A stretch of 39,913 nt of DNA from Rhodoferax sp. (GTDB lineage Bacteria > Pseudomonadota > Gammaproteobacteria > Burkholderiales > Burkholderiaceae_C), in the NCBI GenBank assembly GCA_003133245.1, contig PKWM01000007.1, positions 414-40,326 of the forward strand, given 5' to 3'. A program made the position numbers and the translations under genes. Positions within the stretch are counted from its first letter, which is position 1, and the number at the start of each line of letters is the position of its first letter. Below are positions 1-8,034 of the stretch, one piece after another. The notes below the pieces were generated by a model. It ran no database searches, was not told the DNA's origin, and saw nothing but the letters and a program-made list of their open reading frames with translations.

Positions 1-136
1 CTATTATTTACGGGCAAGTTCTAAAAAAACAAAACAATGACAGTGTCGGTCAACTGACCTGCGCACGGTGCGATACTTGCTGGCAGAAGCTTTAACCCAG
101 CAGTCCGTTCGGATGCGTCCAACTGAAGAATCCAGC

Positions 137-880
137 ATGATTATCTCTATCATCAACCACTCTCGTACCATAAGCGATGAAGCGGTGCAGGAAGTCATCC
201 GGGCGATCAACCACCAGATCGCGCAGGACTTCCAGCCTTATTGGAGTTTTGGGGCGACCCTGCGCCTGGAGGGTGCCATCGGTGCGCACCTGAACACGCA
301 AAGCTTAAGCGATATGCGCGGTGACGCGGTGATTTACCTGGTTGATGGAACCAACTCGGTCGGTGCCAGCGGTTGGCACACGGCCAATTACAAAGACATT
401 CCCTACGGCCTGGTCTTCCTGGGTTTGTGCGAGCAAATGAAAGAGCAATGGTCGATTACGCTGTCGCATGAGGCGCTCGAATTGATGGGCGATCCGATGG
501 GCAATTTGCTGGTGGATGGGCCCCATCCGATGGATCACCGCCAAAAGGTTTTTCACCTTTTTGAAATGTGCGACGCGGTGCAATGCGAGAGTTACCTGAT
601 CGATGCGGTTGCGGTCTCCAACTTCGTGTTGCCGAGCTACTTCAGCCCGGGCGAACAGTTGGGGCGGCGCAATGATTTTCTGGGCCGGGTGCATGAAGGC
701 AAAACGCTGCTGTCGTTTGGCATGAATCCAGGCGCTTATCTCAACATCTTCGACCCCAAAACCGGCCACTGGGAGCAGCCTGTTTATGAGAGCGACAAGG
801 CCGCGCTGCTGCGCAAAAAGATCAAAAGCCAGGTGACGGCGGGCCGGATTTACCGGCGACTGCATCCCGACCAGCCCTGA
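137..880 (+). CDS. HEXXE-motif protein of unknown function
   Basis: A 247-residue protein read from the ATG at 137. The frame is open upstream, with a GTG at 68 and an ATG at 113, but the conserved-looking part begins at about 137. The central motif SHEALELMGDP (residues 110-120) places an HEXXE sequence next to a conserved DP. It is followed by FEMCDAV and VSNFVLPSYF, an arrangement I remember from uncharacterised bacterial proteins with a TASHE-E-DP core, an E-CDP motif and VSDFV-P. The His and Glu residues could bind metal as in zincin-like proteins, but no catalytic activity is established and I assign none. No signal peptide or membrane segment is obvious. It lies 34 bp upstream of the cyclase gene on the same strand, so co-transcription is possible. 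Family recognition is moderate; function is unknown. Confidence 0.75.
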   Translation: MIISIINHSRTISDEAVQEVIRAINHQIAQDFQPYWSFGATLRLEGAIGAHLNTQSLSDMRGDAVIYLVDGTNSVGASGWHTANYKDIPYGLVFLGLCEQMKEQWSITLSHEALELMGDPMGNLLVDGPHPMDHRQKVFHLFEMCDAVQCESYLIDAVAVSNFVLPSYFSPGEQLGRRNDFLGRVHEGKTLLSFGMNPGAYLNIFDPKTGHWEQPVYESDKAALLRKKIKSQVTAGRIYRRLHPDQP

Positions 881-914
881 CCGATCATTATTCAGCGCTT
901 TTTTATCGCGCACC

Positions 915-3900
915 ATGTCTCTTGAACGCCAACAACTTCAAATCGCCATCAGCGCGCTGATGGCGCAACGTGCAGTGTTGGGGGCGGCTCTGGTGGATGC
1001 GGCGTTGGCTCCGCTGCGCGCTCGGCTGGCAACGCTTGGCATCCACCAAGGCACCCGGGCCGACGCTGCCATTGCCACGCAGACTCTCAAACAAGTCACC
1101 CTTTTGTTTCTCGATGTGGTCGGCTCCACCACGCTGAGCGAGCAGCTCGATCCCGAAGATGTTCACGCCAGCATGGACGACACACTGGCGCGCTGTACCG
1201 CCATCGTGCTGGCGCACCAGGGCAAGGTGCTGAATTACGCCGGTGACAGCCTGCTGGCTGTCTTTGGTGCGGATGAAGTGCGTGAAGACGACCCCGAACG
1301 GGCCGTGCTGACCGGCTTGGCTTTGCTCCAGGAGGGCAAGCGCCAGGGTAAATTGATAGAACAGCGCTATGGGCACTCTGGCTTTGATGTGCGCATTGGC
1401 GTGCATACCGGCGGCGTGCTGCTGGGTGGCGGCGTCGATGGCGATGGCAACATTCGCGGCTTTGCCGTCAACGTTGCGGCCCGCATGGAACAAAGCGCCC
1501 CGGCCGGGACGCTGCGCATCAGCCACGATACCTACCGTCATATCCGGGGTGTGTTTGACGTGACGCAGCAAGTACCCATTCAAGTTAAAGGGGTTGTCGA
1601 ACCGATGCTGACCTATCTGGTGCAGCGCTGCAAACCGCGTGCCTTCCGTGTCGTCAGCCGTGGTGTTGAAGGCGTTGAGACGCACATGATCGGGCGTGAC
1701 GCCGAGCTGGCACAACTGCAACAGGCCTATCAGCGTCTGCATGAGCAAGGTCGGCTCAGCATCATCACGGTCGTCGCCGAGGCTGGCCTGGGCAAAAGCC
1801 GCCTGCTTTACGAGTTCCAAAACTGGGCCGAGACGCGGCCTGAGCGCTTTATCCTGTTCCGGGGTCGCGCGCGCCCGACGACGCAATGCCAGCTGTTTGG
1901 CCTGTTGCGCGACATGCTGGCCTGGCGGCTACAGATTGTCGATGGCGACAGCCTGGCGGTGGCGAGACAAAAATTTGAACAAGGCATCACACCGATGTTT
2001 GTGACCGCCAGCGGCGCTGACATGGCACAGGAGCACGCCCATTTGCTCGGTCACCTGATTGGCATCGACTTTAGCGCGAGCCCGCACATCCGGGGCATTC
2101 AGGACGACAGCCAACAGCTGCGCGACCGCGGCTTTCATGCGGCAGCGCTGTTACTGCGCTTGATCGCGGCCCAGAACAACAAGCCCATTTTGGTGTTGCT
2201 CGATGACTTGCAATGGGCCGACGATGGGTCGCTTGATTTCTTGCGCTACTTTCTTCAGGTCAACTGCGATGTGCCTATTTTGTTGTTGGGTCTGACGCGA
2301 CCGACGCTGTTCGAGCGGCGTCCCCATTGGCCTGGCACCGATGCCGCCGAGCTCATTGAGCTGCGCTCGCTGAACCCGAGTGCGAGTTGCCTGCTCGCCA
2401 ATGAGTTGCTGAAGAAGCTGCCCGAGATTCCAGCCGCGCTGCGTGAGCTCATCACGAGTGGCGCTGAAGGCAACCCGTTTTACATGGAAGAGCTGCTCAA
2501 AATGCTGGTCGATGAAGGGGCCATCGTTACGGGCACCGAATCCTGGCATCTCAACCGCGCGCAACTGCTGGCCACGCGTGTGCCGCAAAGTCTCACGGGT
2601 GTGCTGCAAGCCCGCCTTGACGGACTGCAACCGGCTGAAAAATTGGCGCTGCAACAAGCTGCAGTGATCGGTTTCGTGTTCTGGGATCAGGCGCTGGCGG
2701 CTATCGATGCACGTTCCTGTGCTGCACTGCCGGGTGCAACCCGACGTGAATTGGTGATCCAGCACCAGGAGACCGGACTCGATGGCGTGCGCGAATTTGT
2801 CTTCCAGCACCAGCTCCTGCATCAAGTCATTTATGAGACGGTGCTCAAGCCAACGCGGCGCGCTTGTCATGCGGCGGTGGCGCTGTGGCTCAGCGGTCTA
2901 AGCAGTGCGCGTGCGCACGACTTTCTGGTCGTCATCGCCGAGCATTTTGAGCGAGCGGGCGACAGCGCACAAGCTGCGGAGTATTTCACTCGTGCCGCCG
3001 AGTATGCAGTGGCACGCCACGCCCATGAAGCGGCACTGGACTATGTTGCCAAGGCACTCGCACTGACCGAAGCGCCAACCAGTCGAAGTACGGGCAAGTC
3101 GTCGATTGAGCCGGATCAACGTCTGCTGCGTTGGCGGCTGTTCGATATGCGCGAGCGCACGTTCGACTTCTTGGGCATGCGCAGCGAGCAGCAGGCTGAG
3201 CTGGCAACGCTGCAAGCACTGGCCGACGCCTTGGGCGACGACCGTCGGCGCTGCGAAGTGGCACAGCGGCGCAGCACGCTGGCCATGCGCACGGGTGATT
3301 ACGCCGTGATGGAGAACGCCGCTCGCGCTGCCATGGCGCTGGCCGAGCGCGCAGGTGATGCCATACTGGCGTTGCGCGGGCAGCATCGCCTGGCACTGGC
3401 GATGACTTATTCGGGTGCCACTGCGCAGGGTCGGACGTTGGCTCGCGAAGGGGTTGTTCGAGCGCGCCAGCTCGGGATGCGTCAGCTCGAAGCCCTGTTT
3501 CTCAATGCCTTGTCGGTGATTGCCGACCTCCAGGTCGATCGCCTGGTGTCGCTCGAGATGGATGAGCAGGATTTGCTGATCAACCGCGAGCTTGGCAACC
3601 GGCGCGGCGAGGCGATCGCGCTGGTCAATCTTGGCAGTGGCTGGCTGCGCCTGGGTGCCGATAGCCAGGCCACGCGTTATCTGGAAGACGGTTTGCGCGT
3701 GGCGCGCGCCGTCGGCGACCGTTTGACGCAAGCCAATACGCTGGCCAACCTGTCGGCGCTCGCACTGCGCCGGGGAGATGCTGCGCTCGCGCTGGCTCAC
3801 GCGCAGATGGCGCTCGACATTGCCAGTGCAGTGCAAAGCCCGGAATTCGAAGCCATTGCGTTGTATTCGCTCGGCAACGCTGAACTGGCGCTCGGGCGTC

Positions 3901-4313
3901 AGGCGACGGCACTTGCCGCATTTGAACGCTCAAGGCTTGTGGCGCTAGCCATTGGAAGCGCCACACAGCATGATGCCAGCGCCGGTTTGGCCCGCGTGGC
4001 GCTGAGCCAGGGTGATGAAGCCACCGCGATGCAGGCCGTGGCTGGGCTGCTGGAGCAAATCGATGGTGCTGGCGCTCTTGAAGGCACCGAGGCACCCTAC
4101 CTGATCCGCCTGACCTGCTATCAAGTGCATGAGCGGTTTGGCGCTGCTCGAGCCAAAGCATTGCTGCAAAGCGCCCATACCGGGCTGCAGGCCCTGGCGG
4201 CCAAACTCACCGAGACCACGCTGCACAAAAATTTTCTCGACAACATCCCGGAGCACCGCGCCATCGTGACGGCGTGGGCGGAGCAGGGCTCATCGCTGAC
4301 CATGAAACAATAG
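915..4313 (+). CDS. Class III nucleotide cyclase / AAA ATPase / TPR signalling protein
   Basis: An 1132-residue multidomain protein. Residues about 58-240 form a class III adenylate/guanylate cyclase domain. The two metal-binding aspartates are visible in FLDVVGST (D67) and NYAGDSLLAVFG (D111), and the transition-state Asn and Arg in VNVAARME (N186, R190), so the domain should be active. Residues about 255-620 form a STAND/AAA-type ATPase with Walker A EAGLGKSR (about 289-296) and Walker B ILVLLDDLQWAD. The remaining half is Ala/Leu-rich helical repeat sequence of TPR type. Proteins of this build are cytoplasmic and are thought to couple ligand or partner sensing to cAMP (possibly cGMP) synthesis; the signal is unknown. 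Only 7 bp separate its stop from amn, which points to co-transcription with an AMP-degrading enzyme. Cyclase assignment is strong; nucleotide specificity is not settled by eye. Confidence 0.92.
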   Translation: MSLERQQLQIAISALMAQRAVLGAALVDAALAPLRARLATLGIHQGTRADAAIATQTLKQVTLLFLDVVGSTTLSEQLDPEDVHASMDDTLARCTAIVLAHQGKVLNYAGDSLLAVFGADEVREDDPERAVLTGLALLQEGKRQGKLIEQRYGHSGFDVRIGVHTGGVLLGGGVDGDGNIRGFAVNVAARMEQSAPAGTLRISHDTYRHIRGVFDVTQQVPIQVKGVVEPMLTYLVQRCKPRAFRVVSRGVEGVETHMIGRDAELAQLQQAYQRLHEQGRLSIITVVAEAGLGKSRLLYEFQNWAETRPERFILFRGRARPTTQCQLFGLLRDMLAWRLQIVDGDSLAVARQKFEQGITPMFVTASGADMAQEHAHLLGHLIGIDFSASPHIRGIQDDSQQLRDRGFHAAALLLRLIAAQNNKPILVLLDDLQWADDGSLDFLRYFLQVNCDVPILLLGLTRPTLFERRPHWPGTDAAELIELRSLNPSASCLLANELLKKLPEIPAALRELITSGAEGNPFYMEELLKMLVDEGAIVTGTESWHLNRAQLLATRVPQSLTGVLQARLDGLQPAEKLALQQAAVIGFVFWDQALAAIDARSCAALPGATRRELVIQHQETGLDGVREFVFQHQLLHQVIYETVLKPTRRACHAAVALWLSGLSSARAHDFLVVIAEHFERAGDSAQAAEYFTRAAEYAVARHAHEAALDYVAKALALTEAPTSRSTGKSSIEPDQRLLRWRLFDMRERTFDFLGMRSEQQAELATLQALADALGDDRRRCEVAQRRSTLAMRTGDYAVMENAARAAMALAERAGDAILALRGQHRLALAMTYSGATAQGRTLAREGVVRARQLGMRQLEALFLNALSVIADLQVDRLVSLEMDEQDLLINRELGNRRGEAIALVNLGSGWLRLGADSQATRYLEDGLRVARAVGDRLTQANTLANLSALALRRGDAALALAHAQMALDIASAVQSPEFEAIALYSLGNAELALGRQATALAAFERSRLVALAIGSATQHDASAGLARVALSQGDEATAMQAVAGLLEQIDGAGALEGTEAPYLIRLTCYQVHERFGAARAKALLQSAHTGLQALAAKLTETTLHKNFLDNIPEHRAIVTAWAEQGSSLTMKQ

Positions 4314-4320
4314 TGCCACC

Positions 4321-5748
4321 ATGCCCTACCTACCCACTTTCGTTGCCCCGGCGCGTTTCACCGACCCGGCTGCTGCCCTGGCACTGGCGCGTGAGATATA
4401 TGACAGCAGCATCCAGCACTTGCGCGAGGCCATGCGGCACTTTGTCGCGGGCGAGGACTTGCCCGGTCATGTGCGCGCTTGCTACCCCTTTGTGCGCGTG
4501 CAAACCCATACCGTAGCGCGCCTGAGCCCGGTTGAGAGCGCCCATCTGAGCTACGGTTTTGTGGCTGGACCAGGCCGCTTTGAGACGACGCTCACGCGTC
4601 CCGATTTGTACTGCAATTACTATTTGGAGCAGTTCACCCTGCTGCTGCAAAATCATCAGGTCGAGCTCGAAGTAGGCACCAGCTCGCAGCCGATTCCGGT
4701 GCATTTTTCATTTTCTGAAAACGAGCACATTGAAGGCAATCTAAGTGCCGCGCGCCGCCAGTTGATGCGTGACGAATTTGACTTGCCCGATCTGACCGCC
4801 ATGGACGACGGCATTGCCAATGGGACCTATGCACCGCGCTCCGGCGAGCCGCTGCCACTCTCTCTTTTTACCGCGCCACGGGTGGACTATTCGCTGCACC
4901 GTCTGCGCCATTACACCGGCACCGCACCCGAACATTTTCAGAACTTTGTGCTGTTCACCAACTACCAGTTTTACATCGATGAATTTGTCCGGCTGGGCCA
5001 CGCTGCAATGGCTGACCCGGGCAGTGGCTACAGCGCGTTTGTGGAGCCTGAAAAAGTGCCACAAATGCCGGCCTATCACCTGACGCGCCCTGACCGCAGC
5101 GGCATCACCATGGTCAACATCGGTGTTGGCCCGGCCAATGCCAAAACCATCACCGACCATATCGCCGTGCTGCGCCCGCACGCCTGGATCATGCTCGGTC
5201 ACTGCGCCGGGCTGCGCAACACGCAGCAGCTCGGCGACTACGTGCTGGCGCACGGCTATGTGCGCGAAGACCACGTGCTCGACGAAGATCTGCCGCTGTG
5301 GGTGCCGATCCCGGCGCTGGCCGAGATTCAGGTGGCACTCGAAGCCGCCGTGTCGGAGGTCACACAGCTCAAAGGGGCCGAACTCAAACGCATCATGCGC
5401 ACCGGCACCGTGGCTTCTACGGACAACCGCAACTGGGAACTGCTGCCCGACAACGGCCCGCAACGGCGCTTCAGCCAAAGCCGCGCAGTGGCACTGGACA
5501 TGGAAAGCGCCACCATCGCCGCCAATGGGTTCAGGTTTCGGGTGCCTTACGGCACCTTGTTGTGCGTGAGCGACAAACCGTTGCATGGCGAGATCAAGTT
5601 GCCCGGCATGGCCAACCATTTTTACCGCGAACGCGTCGATCAGCATCTGCGTATTGGTATCCGCGCCCTTGAGCTGCTGCGTGAGCAGGGTGTGGACCAG
5701 TTGCACAGCCGCAAACTGCGCAGCTTCGCCGAGGTGGCGTTCCAGTAG
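4321..5748 (+). CDS. amn: AMP nucleosidase
   Basis: A 475-residue protein close in length to the E. coli enzyme (484). It hydrolyses AMP to adenine and ribose 5-phosphate and so adjusts the adenylate pool. The N-terminal AMP-nucleosidase domain (about 1-170) precedes a nucleoside-phosphorylase-like catalytic fold with VNIGVGPANAKT, the LGHCAGLRNT segment and, near the C-terminus, the MESATIAANGFRF motif of the purine nucleosidase/phosphorylase fold, followed by CVSDKPLHGE. The ATG at 4321 follows the cyclase stop by 7 bp, so the two genes are probably translated from one message. The known enzyme is allosterically regulated by ATP and phosphate; nothing here speaks for or against that. Identification is secure. 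Confidence 0.95.
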   Translation: MPYLPTFVAPARFTDPAAALALAREIYDSSIQHLREAMRHFVAGEDLPGHVRACYPFVRVQTHTVARLSPVESAHLSYGFVAGPGRFETTLTRPDLYCNYYLEQFTLLLQNHQVELEVGTSSQPIPVHFSFSENEHIEGNLSAARRQLMRDEFDLPDLTAMDDGIANGTYAPRSGEPLPLSLFTAPRVDYSLHRLRHYTGTAPEHFQNFVLFTNYQFYIDEFVRLGHAAMADPGSGYSAFVEPEKVPQMPAYHLTRPDRSGITMVNIGVGPANAKTITDHIAVLRPHAWIMLGHCAGLRNTQQLGDYVLAHGYVREDHVLDEDLPLWVPIPALAEIQVALEAAVSEVTQLKGAELKRIMRTGTVASTDNRNWELLPDNGPQRRFSQSRAVALDMESATIAANGFRFRVPYGTLLCVSDKPLHGEIKLPGMANHFYRERVDQHLRIGIRALELLREQGVDQLHSRKLRSFAEVAFQ

Positions 5749-5797
5749 GAAAAGCTTTGTCCTGCAGTTCCAGTCAACAATCGCCAAGCTTGTTTTT

Positions 5798-6667
5798 GTG
5801 AGAGCCAATCTCTTTGCGCTCGCCGCCATCGGCCTGTGGGCATCACTTGCCGCGCTGGGTGTCGCGCTGCGCCACGTGCCGCCGTTCCTGCTGACCGGGA
5901 TTGCGCTGGCGCTTGGCAGCGTGCTGGCCTGGCCTGCCGTGCTCAGGGACCAGCGGCAATGGCGCGTGGCGCCACGCACCCTGGGACTGGGCGTCTTCAC
6001 GCTGTTTGGCTACCACTTCTTGCTGTTCATCGGTTTTCGGCTGGCACCGGCGGTGGAAGTCAATTTGATCAACTACCTGTGGCCTTTGTTGATTGTGGTG
6101 CTGGCTCCGATGTACCTGCCGGGCCTCAAGTTACGCGGTATTCACATCGGCGCTGCGGTCATGGGTTTTACCGGCGCGGCCCTTGCCATTTGGGGCGCAG
6201 GTGCTGACACCAAAACGCTTCCTGGTAACGCGTCGTCGGTTTCCGGTTTGGGTTATTTGCTGGCGCTCGGCTCGGCGTTTATCTGGGCCAATTACTCGCT
6301 GCAAACCAAGCGCCTCGAATTGAGCGGCAAAGGTTTTCCGACGGCCGCGATTGGCTTGTTTGGTCTGCTCTCAGGCCTGCTGTCGCTCGCCTGCCATTGG
6401 CTACTGGAAGCGCCTGTGAGTTTGAGCGCACACGACTGGCTGCTGCTGTAGTTACTGGGTCTTGGGCCACTGGGTGCCGCGTTTTTTCTTTGGGACAAAG
6501 CTTTGAAATTGGGCGATGTGCGCCAGGTGGGCGTGCTGAGCTACTTGACGCCGCTGCTGTCAACCCTGCTGTTGATGCAGGTGACCGGTCGCGCGCTGAG
6601 CTGGAGCATTGCGCTGGCGGCCGCCCTGATCATCGGTGCCGCGCTGCTGGGGACACGCCGCAGTTAA
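5798..6667 (+). pseudogene. EamA/DMT-family transporter, interrupted by an in-frame amber stop
   Basis: Starting at GTG 5798 the frame encodes a typical EamA (drug/metabolite transporter) protein with successive membrane segments (for example LFALAAIGLWASLAALGVAL and YHFLLFIGFRLAPAVEVNLI) as far as a TAG at 6449-6451. The same frame continues without any shift for 71 more codons to TAA 6665-6667. That part contains the family C-terminus, LGPLGAAFFLWDKALKLGDV and VGVLSYLTPLLSTLLLM. A single point mutation, for example CAG or another sense codon to TAG, explains the break. The truncated product of about 217 residues would lack the last membrane helices. It lies between amn and ilvA, 6 bp before ilvA, so readthrough or termination would affect ilvA translation coupling. 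Substrate unknown; family members export amino acids or metabolites. Confidence 0.85.
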
Positions 6668-6673
6668 CCGACA

Positions 6674-7885
6674 ATGAATCCCATGATCCAACTCACCGAC
6701 ATCCAGGCTGCCGCCACCCGCCTGCACAGCCAATTGCTGCGTACGCCTTGCGTCGCGTCGCGCACTTTGTCTGACATCACCGGTGCGCAGGTGTTCCTCA
6801 AGTTCGAGAACCTGCAATTCACTGCCTCCTTCAAGGAGCGTGGCGCCTGCAACAAGCTGGCGCAACTCACAACGCAAGAGCGCCAGCGCGGTGTCATTGC
6901 CATGAGCGCGGGCAACCATGCCCAAGGTGTGGCCTACCACGCACAACGCCTGGGGTTGCGCGCGGTGATCGTGATGCCGCGCTTCACGCCGGGCGTCAAA
7001 GTGGAACGCACACGCGGCTTTGGCGCCGAGATTGTGCTGCACGGCGACACGCTGGAAGAGGCGAGCGCCCACGCACGGCTGCTGGCCGCACAGCAAGGCA
7101 TGATATTCATTCACCCCTACGACGATGCCGAGGTGGTGGCGGGACAGGGCACGGTGGCGCTGGAAATGCTGCAAGACGTGCCCGATCTGGACACGCTGGT
7201 GGTGGCGGTAGGCGGCGGCGGCCTGATTGCGGGCATGGCCACCGCAGCCAAAGCAATCCGGCCCGGCATCGAGATCGTTGGCCTGCAGAGCGCACGTTTC
7301 CCGGCGATGGTCAACGCCATCAAGGGCACACACCACCCGCAGGGTGCCAGCAGCATCGCCGAAGGCATTGCGGTAGGAACGCCCGGCATCATCGCGCAGG
7401 CCATCATTGCACGCCTGGTCGATGATCTGCTGCTGGTCGATGAAGGCGACATCGAGCAGGCCATTGTGATGCTGCTTGAAGTGGAAAAAACGCTGGTTGA
7501 AGGTGCCGGGGCCGCCGGTCTGGCGGCGCTGCTCAAATACCCAGAGCGATTCAAGGGCAAAAAGGTCGGCCTGGTGCTGTGCGGCGGCAATATCGACCCG
7601 CTCTTGCTGGCCGCCATCATCGAGCGTGGCATGGTGCGCGCCGGTCGTCTGGCGCGAATTCGCGTCAGTGCGCGCGACATCCCGGGCACGCTGGCCAAAA
7701 TTACCGCCACCGTGGCCGCAGCCGGAGCCAACATCAACGAGGTGCATCACCAACGCGCCTTCACCACGCTGGCGGCGCAAAATGTGGAGGTCGAGCTGGT
7801 CATCCAGACGCGTGGCCCGCAGCACGTTGCCGACGTGCTGGTCCAACTACAGGCGGTCGGCATGGACGCAACGCTGGTGCATTGA
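6674..7885 (+). CDS. ilvA: Threonine ammonia-lyase with C-terminal ACT domain
   Basis: A 403-residue fold-type II PLP enzyme that deaminates threonine (and serine) to 2-oxobutyrate (or pyruvate) and ammonia. The PLP lysine is K54 in TASFKERGA, followed by the SAGNHAQG substrate loop and the glycine-rich phosphate-binding loop VGGGGLIAGM. The last 80 residues (from about 325, ARIRVSARDIPGTLAKI) form a single ACT-like domain, as in the roughly 400-residue threonine ammonia-lyases rather than the 510-residue biosynthetic IlvA with two regulatory repeats. The role could therefore be isoleucine synthesis or catabolic deamination. The ATG at 6674 is 6 bp after the broken EamA gene; an internal ATG at 6683 is an alternative start. 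Confidence 0.93.
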   Translation: MNPMIQLTDIQAAATRLHSQLLRTPCVASRTLSDITGAQVFLKFENLQFTASFKERGACNKLAQLTTQERQRGVIAMSAGNHAQGVAYHAQRLGLRAVIVMPRFTPGVKVERTRGFGAEIVLHGDTLEEASAHARLLAAQQGMIFIHPYDDAEVVAGQGTVALEMLQDVPDLDTLVVAVGGGGLIAGMATAAKAIRPGIEIVGLQSARFPAMVNAIKGTHHPQGASSIAEGIAVGTPGIIAQAIIARLVDDLLLVDEGDIEQAIVMLLEVEKTLVEGAGAAGLAALLKYPERFKGKKVGLVLCGGNIDPLLLAAIIERGMVRAGRLARIRVSARDIPGTLAKITATVAAAGANINEVHHQRAFTTLAAQNVEVELVIQTRGPQHVADVLVQLQAVGMDATLVH

Positions 7886-7894
7886 ACAGGATCC

Positions 7895-7928
7895 CGTCAT
7901 TGCGAGGAGCGCAAGCGACGCGGCAATC
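7895..7928 (+). repeat. Short dispersed repeat of the GTCATTGCGAGGAGCG type
   Basis: The ilvA-tnaA gap carries GTCATTGCGAGGAGCGCAAG continuing through GCGACGCGGCAATC. The ATTGC at 7899-7903 pairs with GCAAT at 7923-7927 to give an imperfect hairpin. I remember close relatives of this 30-35 bp sequence as abundant intergenic repeats in many proteobacterial genomes; that is from memory and was not searched. It begins 9 bp after the ilvA stop, so it could act in termination or RNA stability. Confidence 0.7.
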
Positions 7929-8034
7929 GCGACGACGATAGCGGTTTATTTCCGGCTTGTTGGATATATCCGACACCGCGTTGATTTCAGCGGTGCTAAC
8001 TTCGCCGCTTCTTCATAACTTCGAAGCGCACACC

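Noticed and set aside
4741..7846. Antisense frames of 419 and 428 codons (4741-6000 and 6560-7846)
   Set aside because: They lie opposite amn, the EamA gene and ilvA and have no recognisable domain or ribosome site.
7886..8034. A tnaC-like leader peptide or a longer N-terminus for tryptophanase from 7957
   Set aside because: The upstream extension has no Trp codon, no family similarity and includes repeat-flanking sequence; the ATG at 8035 matches the known start.
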